This document shows positions 43,991 to 54,746 of a stretch of DNA of 64,000 nt, one piece after another. The notes beneath the pieces were generated by a model. It was not told the DNA's origin. It saw only the letters and a list, made by a program, of their open reading frames with translations, and searched no databases. How positions within the stretch are numbered: the first letter of the stretch is position 1; each line of letters starts with the position of its first letter. The translations under genes were made by a program, and so were the position numbers. This DNA is from Avena insularis (Eukaryota; Streptophyta; Magnoliopsida; Poales; Poaceae): NCBI GenBank assembly GCA_023614405.1, contig CM042690.1, positions 662,416,802 to 662,480,801 on the forward strand, read 5' to 3'.

Positions 43991-44787
43991 TGTTGGGGGG
44001 GATACCCCAGGTATGGTCACGCCGGGGTATAAAGGCCAAGTTAGCCGAGGTACGGCAAGGTCAAAGAAAGTGCTGGCCGAGTCACCTCAAGGCAGGCCGA
44101 ATCACGGAGTAACCCGGACCGGAGGATGTCCACCTAACTGAGTCCCGGCCGACTTATGTCGTATGCCGGCAGGATTTATATAACTTGTATGCAGGTACCG
44201 GTGTGGCCGGATTAACCAGGCATGATCCAAGTTATATCAGGCTTGCAAGAGAAGGAAGGTATCTTGCTGGTCAAAAGGAGGTCGCTGTACGCAGAGCGTG
44301 AGCGAAGCGGACAGAGGCCAGGACCACCGAGGCGTGGCTGACAAGGGTGACGCTGCCTGTGTCGGATGACGCTGGCGCCGCAGAGGCTCACGTAGCCTCT
44401 GCATGGCTTAAGCTAAGGAAAAAGAGACCCGGTCGGTTTACTATTTTGGGAAGAGGCATATTCCCTGGAATATGCCTCCACGTATGCCCTAATTGGAGAC
44501 CTAGCCACCCCTATATAAGGAGGGCTAGGGCATCTGTAGAAGGGGTTGAACTTTACTTGGTAGATCTCTAGTTGGTCCATGAGAGCTAGCTAGTGGAGAG
44601 AGTAAGAGAGTTCCTTCTTCCTCCTCTCCCCAACACAGCTCAAGGAGCACTTGTAAACCGTGGAAACCAACTGAATACAGAACATTTGTGTGTGGAATCA
44701 CCACACTATCCCTCCCTGGATTCCTCTAGTGCATATTGTCCCCACCTTTAGCCTATCCATGGCATCTACCGTGACACCACCACGACA
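43991..44787 (+). repeat. Tat-C 5' LTR
   Basis: 797 bp, tgttgggg to cacgaca. A 74-codon frame (44347-44571) is present in both LTRs; it is explained by LTR duplication. Confidence 0.93.
44511..44520 (+). promoter_or_regulatory. TATA box of Tat-C within an inverted repeat
   Basis: ctatataagg. Flanks are ctagccacc on the left and agggctag on the right, so the box sits in the middle of an imperfect palindrome (44500-44528). Conserved in the 3' LTR near 56886. Confidence 0.7.
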
Positions 44788-44789
44788 GT

Positions 44790-44807
44790 TGGCGCCCACC
44801 GTGGGGC
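44790..44807 (+). other. Tat-C primer-binding site
   Basis: tggcgcccaccgtggggc, two bases after the LTR. Differs from the Tat-A/B site after the first seven bases. Confidence 0.8.
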
Positions 44808-45106
44808 TAGCGATGCTAGCAGGAGTGAAGATCCAGACGGGAAACCTCATCGGCACCGGATAACGCATCGTCTCCAGGCTTGTTCAGCGCTTTGGAGCGC
44901 TGGACTTTGTCAGCGACAATGCTGGCTGCTTCGGCAAGCGACCCCTCCCGCGCAACGGCCTCTTCGTCAAGCTTGGCGCGCACAAGATCTACGTTGCTAT
45001 CGATGTGTCGTGCGTTCATCCGTGGCACGTCATCGAGGGAGGCGAGCCACCTCTTAGCGTGGCTCGTGGGGCGCGTATTGCTCGCTCCCCTGACCGTGAC
45101 AAGGTG

Positions 45107-47424
45107 ATGATGACTGCGCCTAACGCTGGCGTGAGCAAGGATCCGGCACCAGATCCGGAGGTAACACCAAAGGCACCGAGGAAAAGTAGAGGTCCTCCAC
45201 TAGAGAGGCTAGAGAATGTTCTACAGCAGGCGATAGATAGCCTAGAGAACCCCATAGCACCTGCAGTAGATCCGGCTCAGGCACAGGCCAAGTTAGAGGA
45301 GACTAGGCAGAAAATACTAGAGGGTGCGAAAAAGATAGCAGTGGCTCAACAGTCGTTGAACATGACACTGCGTGAGTATGCTAAGGCAAATAAGGTAGAT
45401 GCTGTAAAAATAAAGGGGAGAAACCTCATTAGTGAAATGAACAAAGAGGGTGATACTAGAGTTGAGGAATCAGAGAACATTCTGTCCGTGGGACTGCCGA
45501 AGTATAGTACCCCGGCAAAGAACCTCAGAGCAGCAGATGCAACTGCGGCCGAGTTAGAGGGTTTGACGGGTGAAGCCCGGCAAAGACAGCAGGATAGGGT
45601 CAATGAGTTAGTTCAGATCACGAACAAACAAAATGAAGAGTTACTCAGGGCTAATCCGGGAAAAGCTGGGGCCTCCAAAGTCGTTCATTCAGCAGTAGGC
45701 AACCGGAGAAATCTGCTGGAGCTGCATCATCGCCACATGGTGGCCCAAGAAGAGAGGAGGTGGTAACCTCGGCGAGGAGAAACAAACAGATAGTCCCATA
45801 TGACCCGACAAGGGCAGGGAAAGGAAAAGAAGTGCAGGGTAATGAGGACCGACGAAGTGTCAGCCGAGGTGAAGCTGGCCGAGGTAACCACGACCAAGGC
45901 AATGCCGGTCAGGGAAATGCTGAGAATGGTAATGACAAACAGCGTAACTCGGCGGGTGCAGGGCAACCACAGTAGCGGAATATACCACGACAAGAGCAAA
46001 GTGCCGGCCAAGGTATGCAACATAGAGCCTCTCCATAGGAGCAAGATAGATACAATGATGGTGATTCGGAAATGGTGAATGCAGGATACCCTAGGCCGGA
46101 CTATCATGTGATAGGGTCAAGGTTGGGAAGCAAGAACTTGATGCCCGACGACGCCAGGTTAAAACTGGATCGGCTTTATAGGTCGGAGCAAATTGAGTGT
46201 CAAGGTCCGCCGGGTCCTGCATGTTTTGGGCCCCGGATCATGAAGGAACCTCCGGTACCGAACTTCCAGTTGCCCAGAGGCACAAAAACATATGATGGTA
46301 GCACCAAGCCGGAGGATTGGTTGATCAACTACGCGACAACAGTGAAAATTGCTACAGGCAACTTGAGGTGGGCTATGAGATACGTACCTCAAATGCTGGA
46401 GGGGCCAGCAAGGGTATGGCTAAACAATTTGCCACCCGGAAGTATCAACTGTTGGATCGATTTTGATGAAATGTTTGTCAGTAATTTCTCGAGCGCGTAT
46501 CAGAGGCCAAATAGGCCACATACCCTAGCAATGTGCAAGTAGAGACCGAATGAGACAGGCCGGGAGTTCTTAACCCGGTGGTGCACAGTGCGAAATTCGT
46601 GTGAGGGCGTGATTGAGTCGCAGGCCATAACATGGTTTGCACAAGGGTGTATATATGCAAGCATGCTATGGCAAAATTTGCAAAGGGATATGCCAACTAC
46701 ACTGGCAGAGACAATCCGGATCGCTGATTCGTACACCTTGGGTGATCCGACTCAACCTAGGCTTGTGTCAAACGAGTCAAGTGAGGAGCACTACCAGCGA
46801 GATGGAGCCGGGTCATCCCGGCAGAATGACTACCGGGGTAAGAGAAGAGATGATATACCGGATTACAGGTATAGTTCGCAACAAGTTGCAGCTGTAAATC
46901 AAGATCAACCCAGAGCAGGGAGTAATCAGCGTCAGAAAACTGGAGGGCAACAATGGACTCCAAGAAATGATGGCAAGAAAACTTGGACGCCAGAGCAGAA
47001 GAAACAGTGGCAAGAAAATAAGGACCGTCTAAGGTATATCTATGAGGCAATGCTGGATCAGCCGTGTAAATTTCACACACCAAATCCGAATAACCCGGCG
47101 GGTCACATGACTCGGCAATGTGAATGGATGAGGAAGATAGAACAAAGTGGTTCGGGGAATGCTCAGGCACCTCGGAATGATCAACCTTGGCAGGAGTTAC
47201 CCCGGCAGCAATTGCTCTCCGGAGTGAACACGCAACAATTAAAGTTGCCACCCCCTTCACCGAGGTATGAAAACCATGAAAGAAGAGATGCAGTGCATCA
47301 GGTAGAAAACCAACATCAGCCGGATCAGAGGTATCCCGGAAATGAGGGGAGAAATGAATACAGAGAGCATCACCAGAGTTATTACGTGTTTACTATAGAG
47401 GAAACAGATAGAAAGAGTTTGTAG
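45107..47424 (+). pseudogene. Tat-C gag
   Basis: The likely start is one of the paired ATGs at 45107/45110 (MMTAPNAGV); the frame is open upstream but without family support. Residues to 45766 include a helical charged region. A frameshift near 45760 moves to a second frame that then stays open through gag, protease and RT except for stops. The gag core is at 46255-46560: FQLPRGTKTYDGSTKPEDWL, ARVWLNNLPPGSI and FDEMFVSNFSSAYQRP; after the TAG at 46540 comes ETGREFLTRW. A Cys/His segment, CKFHTPNPNNPAGHMTRQC, lies near 47068. Stops are TAG at 45973, 46036, 46540 and 47422. Confidence 0.88.
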
Positions 47425-47433
47425 CGCCGACAT

Positions 47434-48195
47434 ATGGAGGTGAATGCGGTAATGCCCGCAGTTACGAGGTATATGCCTTGGTCGGATCAGGAAATCACCT
47501 GGAATATCAAGGACCACCCCAAGCTCATGCCTAGCCCTGGTTCGTATGCGTTAGTGCTGGACCCGACGTTCATCGGGCCAAACATCAATGTAAGATTTTC
47601 TAAGGTGCTGATAGACAATGGCAGCAGCATCAATATTATGTACGTGGATACGATGCGCAAGTTGGGTATTTCGGAGAACATGCTCTAGGCTACCAGAACA
47701 ACTTTCCATGGTATCGTGCCAGGCATTTCGTGTGAGCCCATTGGCAAGGACCGGGTTGACGTATTGTTCGGCACACGAGATAACTGCCGAACTGAAAATT
47801 TGGAGTTTGAGGTGGTGAACCTAGAAAGTGCGTATCACGCGTTCCTCGGCAGGCCTGCCCTGAACAAATTCATGGCAAGTTATCACATCAGCTACTTGAA
47901 GATGAAGTTGCCCGGCCCAAATGGAGTAATTACCATAGATGGAGATTTCCGACGTTCCATTGAGTGTGCGTCGGCCGGGTCTAACCTGGCCAAATCACTA
48001 GTGATCGCACAGGAAAAGAGAAAGATCCAGGATGTGGCGGCATTGGCTCAATCCGCTCAGCAATATATGCCGACGTTGAGTAACCCGCATGGGAGTGTTT
48101 CGTTTCAAGCAACGAAAGATACGAAGAAAGTGCCTGTTGATGATCTGTTCCTAGAGCGCACCATAACAATTGGTGCCGGGTTAAATGACAATTAG
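47434..48195 (+). pseudogene. Tat-C aspartic protease
   Basis: Same frame as gag. The active-site motif VLIDNGSSINIMY lies near 47608 with the catalytic Asp intact. The conserved later segment YHAFLGRPALNKF and YLKMKLPGPNGVI lies at 47830-47930. Broken by TAG at 47686 and 48193. Processes Gag-Pol in an intact element. Confidence 0.85.
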
Positions 48196-49640
48196 GAAAG
48201 CGAGCTCGTCAACTTCCTCCGTGAGAATCGAGATATTTTTGCTTGGTCCACACATGACTTGCAAGGTGTTCCGAGGGAGTTGGCCGAGCACTCTTTGAAT
48301 GTGAGACCCGGAGCAAAGCCTGTGAAGCAACCTCTCCGCCGCTTCGCCGAAGATAGGAGAAAAGTCACTAGAGATGAGATAGCTCGGCTCCTAGCAGCTG
48401 GGTTTATCATGGAAGTGCTTTACCCGGATTGGCTATCTAATCCGGTGCTGGTGGAAAAGAAGAAAGATGATCCGAATGTGGCAGTGGTTTAGCGTATGTG
48501 TATCGATTACACGAACCTGAATAAGGCGTGCCCAAAAGATCCATTTCCACTGTCGAGGATAGATCAAGTCATAGATTCTACTGCGGGGTGTGAATTGTTG
48601 TCATTCATAGATGCATATTCTGGTTTCCACCAGATACCTCTGAATCCAAATGATCAAATAAAGACTGCATTTATCACCCCGTATGGGGCTTATTGCTATC
48701 ACACCATGCCTTTTGGTTTACGTAATGCAGGGGCAACGTACCAAAGATGTATGCAAAAATGTTTGCACGATCAAATTGGTGGAAATGTGCAAGTATATGT
48801 GGATCATGTGGTTATAAAAATTAAGGAAAGCAAAACGCTCCTTGAAGATATTAGGCAAACATTTGCGAACCTAAGGATATTCCGGATGAAGCTTAACCCG
48901 GAGAAATGTACCTTCAGTGTCCCGGCTGGAAAATTACTCGGATTTCTCGTCTCCAGCCGAGGTATCAAAGTTAACCCAACTAAAATCCGAGCCAGAGAGA
49001 GAATGGAATTGCTGAAGTGTCTTAACGATATCCAGAAGTTCACTGGTTGCCTGGCGTCTTTAAGTCGGTTTGTATGTCGGATGGGAGAAAAGGCATTGCC
49101 TCTCTATCAACTAATGAAAAAAGCGGACAAGTTTGTATGGATGTCACAGGCCAATGAAGCCTTCATCCAATTAAAGAAAATGTTAGCCACTGCACCAGTG
49201 TTAGCCTCTCCACTATCAAAAGAGCCAATGTTGCTCTATATAGCCACAACCAATCGAGTTGTAAGTGCAGTGGTGGTGGTCGAGCACGATGAAGAGGGTA
49301 AGTCAGTGCAAAGGCCAGTCTATTAACTGAGCGAGGTATTATCCACATCGAAGAAAAACTATCCGCACTATCAGAAAATGGCATATGGTGTGTATATGCC
49401 GGCAAAGAAACTAAAACACTACTTTGAAGAACACCCAATCAAAGTGATATGTGAAGCCCCTATATCTGAGATAATGAGTAACAAGCATGCAGCTGAATCG
49501 CAAAATGGGCAATTGAGCTAGCCCCTTATGCTCCCCAATACGACAGGAGAGATGCGATCAAGTCTCAGGCTGTGGCCGACTTTTTCGTGGATTGGGCCGA
49601 AATGCAATACGAACCACCATTACCAGATCCGAACTACTAG
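48196..49640 (+). pseudogene. Tat-C reverse transcriptase and first RNase H
   Basis: RT motifs: MCIDYTNLNKACPKDPFPL, IDAYSGFHQI, FITPYGAYCYHTMPFGL and NVQVYVDHVVIK, in which the second catalytic Asp of YVDD is His, fatal for polymerase. Then LNPEKCTFSV and the RNase H start (EPMLLYIATTNRVVSAVVVV). Stops: TAG at 48490 (position of the conserved Trp before RMC), TAA at 49324 (conserved Tyr) and TAG at 49638 (conserved Trp before R-MHFDGS). One frameshift near 49497 precedes AKWAIELAPYAPQYDRRDA. Otherwise continuous with gag. Confidence 0.9.
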
Positions 49641-50267
49641 AGAATGCACTTTGATGGATCAAAAACAAAAACCGGGTTAGGCGCCGGAGTTGTACTTACC
49701 TCGCCAAAGAACGACCAGCTGAAGTATGTGCTGCGGATCCATTTCGCAGCGTCAAACAATGTCGCCGAATATGAAGCACTTGTGCATGGGCTCAAAGTGG
49801 CAAAAGAAATTGGAATACGTCAGATCCAATGCTTTGGCGACTCGGATTTGGTAGTTCAGCAAGTCTCAGGGCAGTGGGACGCTCTTGATCCAAACATGGC
49901 ATTGTACAGATTCCATGTGCAAAAGATATCTGGGTACTTTGAGGGATGCGAGTTTCACCATGTACCCCGGCTGGAAAACGAGGCTGCCGACGTATTGTTG
50001 AAGCTCGGATCAACGCGACAAGCAATTCCACCGGGTGTAGCACTAGAACACCTCAGAAAACCATCTATTAGGTCGTCCCCAGAAACCGACTCAATCTACA
50101 TCCCGGCAGATCCGGAGTCCGGAGATGTACCCATGGACATTGACGTGGGAAGTGGTTCAGGAAACCCGGGGACTGCTTCACAGAACCCGGGGACTATGCA
50201 GCATGATCCGGCCGAGGTTATGCCGGTGGAGCAAATGGAAATAGATGAGGATGTGTTTCCAGTGTGA
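49641..50267 (+). CDS. Tat-C archaeal-type RNase H and linker
   Basis: Open for 207 codons from MHFDGSKTKTGLGAGVVL. Acidic residues sit at FDGS, NVAEYEALVHGL (Glu), FGDSDLVVQQV (Asp) and ENEAADVLLKLG (Asp). It is followed by an acidic Gly/Pro linker (GSGSGNPGT, EQMEIDEDVFPV). Ends at TGA (50265), where the family has Trp-Ala-x-P, so Trp to stop by one transition is likely. As in Tat-A, this second RNase H marks the lineage. Confidence 0.88.
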   Translation, partial: RMHFDGSKTKTGLGAGVVLTSPKNDQLKYVLRIHFAASNNVAEYEALVHGLKVAKEIGIRQIQCFGDSDLVVQQVSGQWDALDPNMALYRFHVQKISGYFEGCEFHHVPRLENEAADVLLKLGSTRQAIPPGVALEHLRKPSIRSSPETDSIYIPADPESGDVPMDIDVGSGSGNPGTASQNPGTMQHDPAEVMPVEQMEIDEDVFPV

Positions 50268-51545
50268 GCTATACCAGCTTGGGCACTGCCCATATTTCAA
50301 TTCCTGAAGGATGGAACTTTGCCCAGTGAAGAGGTGCTTTCTAGGCAAATTCAGAGGCGCGCAAAGGCGTACACAATTATAAATGCCGAAATATACAAGA
50401 GAAGTGTCACAAATGTACTACAGCGAGGTGTTGACCCGGAAGAAGGGCTTGACATCCTCCGGGATATACATCAAGGGGAATGTGGGCATCACGCCTCATC
50501 CAGAGCTTTAGTGGCAAAAGCTTTCCGGCATGGGTTCTACTGGCCAAGTGCCTTGGAACAAGCAGAATATCTAGTAAGAAAGTGCAATGGTTGTCAGAGG
50601 TATGCAACCAAGACACATATGCCAATGTCGGAGATCAAGACTATACCAATTACCTGGCCATTTGCTGTATGGTGTTTGGACATGGTTGGCCCGTTTAAAC
50701 CAGCAAGAGGGAACATGACCCACATCTTAGTCATGGTTGATAAGTTTACAAAATTGATTGAAGTAAAGCCAATAAGGAAATGTGATGGAGCTACGGCCGT
50801 AACATTCCTCAAAGGTATCATCTTGAGATACGGCTATCCTCATAGTATCATAACAGATAATGGCACAAATTTTGCTGAAGGGGCATTTGCGCGATTCTGC
50901 CGAGATAAGAAGATCTGGCTGGACGTTGCCTCGATAGCCCACCCAACATCGAACGGACAAGTGGAGAGATCCAACGGATTAGTATTATCCGGGATAAAAC
51001 CCCGGCTCATTGAGCCGCTGCAAAGATCAGCGGGGTGCTGGATAGAAGAACTACCAGCGGTACTGTGGAGCTTAAGAACAACTCCGAATCAATCAACAGG
51101 CTATACGCCATTCTTTCTGGTATATGGGGCAGAAGCTGTACTACCAGCCGACATAGAGCATGATTCGCCTAGGGTCACCCAATACACAGAAGCCGAAGTG
51201 CGAGAAGCCCGACAAAATGATGTTGATCTGCTGGAAGAAGCGAGAGAATTGGCATTGTCCAGATCCGCCATATATCAGCAAAATCTCCGACGCTATCATA
51301 GCCGGAAAGTAAACCCCCGAGTCTTCCGGGAAGGTGATCTGGTACTCCGGTTGGTACAACGTACTGCTGGCATGCATAAGCTATCCCCCCCATGGGAAGG
51401 GCCATTCATTGTGAGCAAAGCATTGCACAATGACTCGTATTATCTCATCAATGCAAAACCACAAGAGAAGAACAAGGCGGATAGGTCTGGCGAGGAATCT
51501 AAGCGTCCATGGAATGTAGCCCTACTTCGTCCTTTCTACACTTAG
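50268..51545 (+). CDS. Tat-C integrase (open and complete-looking)
   Basis: The 408 codons from 50319 are open; upstream residues AIPAWALPIFQFLKDGTL join it to the linker. Zinc domain: GHHASSRAL, GFYWP and CNGCQRYA. Catalytic core: WCLDMVGPF (Asp), ITDNGTNFAEG (Asp) and NGQVERSNG (Glu) with 35 residues between the last two. The C-terminal domain has WEGPFIVSKAL and ends NVALLRPFYT, the usual end. All three catalytic residues are present. The domain is the only undamaged large integrase here, although it cannot be made as part of an unbroken Pol. Confidence 0.92.
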   Translation, partial: AIPAWALPIFQFLKDGTLPSEEVLSRQIQRRAKAYTIINAEIYKRSVTNVLQRGVDPEEGLDILRDIHQGECGHHASSRALVAKAFRHGFYWPSALEQAEYLVRKCNGCQRYATKTHMPMSEIKTIPITWPFAVWCLDMVGPFKPARGNMTHILVMVDKFTKLIEVKPIRKCDGATAVTFLKGIILRYGYPHSIITDNGTNFAEGAFARFCRDKKIWLDVASIAHPTSNGQVERSNGLVLSGIKPRLIEPLQRSAGCWIEELPAVLWSLRTTPNQSTGYTPFFLVYGAEAVLPADIEHDSPRVTQYTEAEVREARQNDVDLLEEARELALSRSAIYQQNLRRYHSRKVNPRVFREGDLVLRLVQRTAGMHKLSPPWEGPFIVSKALHNDSYYLINAKPQEKNKADRSGEESKRPWNVALLRPFYT

Positions 51546-52169
51546 CAAAGAAGTGTGTGTATCCGAGTCTCTCATTCGTCGGTATGTATGCCGGCAATGA
51601 GTTTATCAATGAAATCGCGGCACCTCGAGCAGTAACTCGGGGACTGCCTTAATAATATTCGTTGTCTTCTATACTTGTTATTTATTTTTATGTCGGTTGG
51701 TGTGAGTTGCTTCTGCCTAAGCCGGATTAGTAGTGTGTGAGCACCCAAAAACTCAACTCTTCGATTTGCTGCTATCCAACAAGATTTGGCTTCATGGCAA
51801 GCAAGAGAACAAGTTTGGAATTGCGTAGCACACGAAAAATGACTAAGGAAAATAACTTAATCGAGCCGACATTTTTTATTCGGATTAACCTTATGCTTAC
51901 TTTATGTTTACTATGCTGAATTATTTTGAGCTAATCCTAAAGTTCCCAAGTATTGTTAAGTCAAATTTTGAAGCTCAGACTCGTAAGTCATAAAACCGAA
52001 CCAAGGTAGACACGAGTCGAGCCACGAAATTGGAGAAACAAGAAAATGAAACTCGGGGACTATGCCCAAGTTAATCCGGCACAAGCAACTTAGTAGCAAA
52101 ATATAACTTGTGTGCTTAATACATTTGCACCCGGCATACCGGGGATCTGATAAACTACAAAGTGTTTGA
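51546..52169. other. Tat-C convergent junction
   Basis: Between integrase and the antisense gene. Two polypurine-tract-like motifs (actcggggact) at 51635-51646 and 52051-52061. No supported ORF. Confidence 0.6.
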
Positions 52170-52516
52170 TCAAGGAGCAGCAGGGGGAGGTAACTCGGCG
52201 CCAGCAGGTGGAACTCCGGCCTCGGCTTCAACATCGTCTTCATCTTCTTCGACGTCCGAGGCTTCGTCCTCCTCCTCCTCACCTGAACCATCTTCGACAT
52301 ATTCATCGTCGACAGCGCCAAGGAAGCTTGGTCCCTCGTTCCATTGATGGATGGGGGCATACTGAATGAGGCTATGGGCATAAGCCTTGCACCGAGCTAT
52401 CCAATCTGGATCATTGGACCACCTTGATCCGGTGCGCATGCGCTCAAGAAGATTGAGGTTGATTTTCTCATACCATGTGAGCATGTAGTGGAGGACGATT
52501 AAGCAAAAATGACTTA

Positions 52517-54746
52517 CCCTTTATCTGGTTCAAGTTTTTCCTCATAAGGATGTTCTCAGCCTCCACTCCGGCTGCCCAATCCGAATGACAGATTAGTTCG
52601 GCGGAAAAAGACAAAGAGAAATGGGAAAAATGCCAAGGAAAAACTTACCCCTTTTCTCGAATTCGGCGAGAAGCGTAGTATGTTTCGAGCGCAGCAGCTT
52701 ATGTGTGTGCAAAAGATGCTGAAACTCAGTGCTCCGGCGATTGGTAGTCACCTAAAAAGAGTACAAAAGGATAGCTTAGTCATGTGCATATTCAAAGTGT
52801 ACAAAATCCGGGCCAAGTGGAACTTAACCCGACTCTAGGTGTGTGCATATTCGAAGTGTACAAAATCCGGGCCAAGTGGAACTTAACCCGGCTCTAGGTG
52901 TGTGTGCATATTCGAAGTGTACAAAATCCGGGCCAAGTGGAACTTAACCTGGCTCTAGGTGTGTGCATATTCAAAGTGTACAAAATCCTGGCCAAGTGGA
53001 ACTTAACCCGGCTCTAGGTGTGTGCATATTCGAAGTGTACAAAATCCGGGCCAAGTGAAACTTAACCCGGCTCTAGGTGTGTGCATATTCGAAGTGTGCA
53101 AGATCCGGGCCAAGTGGAACTTAACCCGGCTCTAAGTGTGTGCATAGTTGAAGTTACTAGGGAGCTATGCTAATTCTCTAAGGAGCATCCGACTGAGTAA
53201 CAAGTTACTCCCCCGGAGGCTCGGGGACTAATGGTTATATCACTAAGCACTAGTGCATGTTAAAGAGAAAGCAAGGTAGCGTACCTCCATCATTCGGCCG
53301 GCAAGGTTGATTGCCTTAGCAGCTGTGTTCATCTGTGCAGCAAACTCGGCAGGCCCAAATTTCTCCGGAAGATCATCGTTATGGACGAACTCCACCTTGT
53401 TCCAGTTATTGACGAACTCGATCAAGGTCGGAGGATAGCGTTCTCCGCTAAGAATGTGGGGCGCGATCAAACCCTTGGCGTGGCCCTCTTTCCTCTCAAC
53501 TTGTGCAGCGGTGGGGCTAGTGTGAAGAACAAGTTGCACATCAGCTGACCCAGCAGAGGTGCCTTTCTTCGGTGGGGTCTTCTTCGGAAGCATGGACGCG
53601 AGAGTGCGCTGTCCAGCCTCAATAGATGCTACCCTAGCGGTGTCAGAAGCTTTCTTACCCTTGGGCTACTTCTGGGAGGTTGAGGTTTGTGCTACGGATT
53701 TGCCCTTGGGGACTGCCTTGGTGCTAGCCTTGGTGCTAGTTGTGTCTTCTCGCCGAGTCTTGGAAGACTTGGACAAGGCGGAGGGAGTTGGTGGTGCTGC
53801 TGATGCTTGCGCTGCTGCTGTTGGTGCTGGCGCTGGTGCTTGTGCTGGTGCTTGTCTTCGCGAGGGTGATGTGGGTACCTCGGAGGTAGCTGGTTGCGGC
53901 TGAGCCGAGGTGGAGCCACTTCCCCTTGCACCAAGGTTGCCCTCATCTGGACGAGGTGGGCTAGAACCCGGAGCAGCCGCTGAACCCTCCTGGATGGGGC
54001 TCAACGGGCGTGTATCATCGCCACGAGAGGGAGAAAGGCTATGTCGGAGCGGCGAGGCGATGCCGGATCCGCTCTGAGGAACCTCCACCGCAGCCCTGCC
54101 GAATCAAACAATGAATGATAAGAAACTATAACAAAGGAAGAACAAATGAATAGCAAAACACGAAGTAGAAAATTGGATAAGGAAGAAGATACTTACTCAT
54201 TAGAGGTCAAAGGCTCCTTGGGCTTGCGAGCCCTCCGGGTTATGGGCTTAGTAGTAGGCTTGGTGGCAGCTTTGTCTGCGGACTTCTTTCGCCTCTTGGT
54301 TGGTTTAGAAGTTCCGGAGGAAGAAGCAGATGCAACCGCCCTTTTCTTTGATGCGGCTGGGACAGGCTCGCCCATAGCGAGGGGAGGATCTTCATGGATC
54401 TGCCCACCCGGGTTAGCTGATGCCGGAAAGGCGTAAGAAAGGGGGACAACATCAAATGCTTTCATCACCTCAGCGTCGGAATCATCTTCATCATCAGGCC
54501 AATCCCTTAAGGAAGAGAAGTTACCGGTGGGTTGTCTGGTGGCATCGGGGAATGGCAGGAACATCTCCTGATCCGGCTCCTCCTCGTCCGGGGCATCTCG
54601 ATCATTCATGCACTTGAGAGAAGGCTTGGTGCCATCCTCGAGGGTTTGCTGAAGAAACAACTGAGAAGAAAATGCAAAGAGATCAAACAAACAGCAAATT
54701 CTGACATATGATATAACTCGGAAGAAGATTGGATCACGGGATTTAC
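52517..54746 (-). other. Predicted introns of the Tat-C antisense gene
   Basis: Minus-strand GT-AG pairs: 54746-54661 (donor gtaaatccc, acceptor cttctcag), 54196-54096 (gtaagtatc, attcggcag), 53284-52752 (gtacgcta, ctttttag; 533 bp, holds the 57-bp repeats) and 52648-52572 (gtaagtttt, ttgggcag). A fifth donor, gtaagtcat at 52517, has no clear acceptor before 52484. Three of the four complete introns are 77-101 bp. Confidence 0.6.
52788..53145. repeat. 57-bp minisatellite, six copies
   Basis: Unit roughly gtgtgcatattcgaagtg, then tacaaaatccgggccaag, then tggaacttaacccggctc and tag. Most units are 57 bp; one has an extra gt. Copies differ by a few substitutions; the last unit is the most diverged. 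Located within the large predicted intron of the antisense gene. Confidence 0.92.

Noticed and set aside
44347..44571. 74-codon frame kept in both Tat-C LTRs (also 56722-56946)
   Set aside because: LTRs are copies of each other, so equal length is expected; no homology recognised.
45973..49640. TAG readthrough or altered code in Tat-C
   Set aside because: The stops fall at several positions including conserved Trp codons and coexist with frameshifts and a lost RT Asp; decay is simpler.
52788..53145. CRISPR-like regular repeats
   Set aside because: Units are contiguous with no unique spacers, in a plant retrotransposon intron; a minisatellite.
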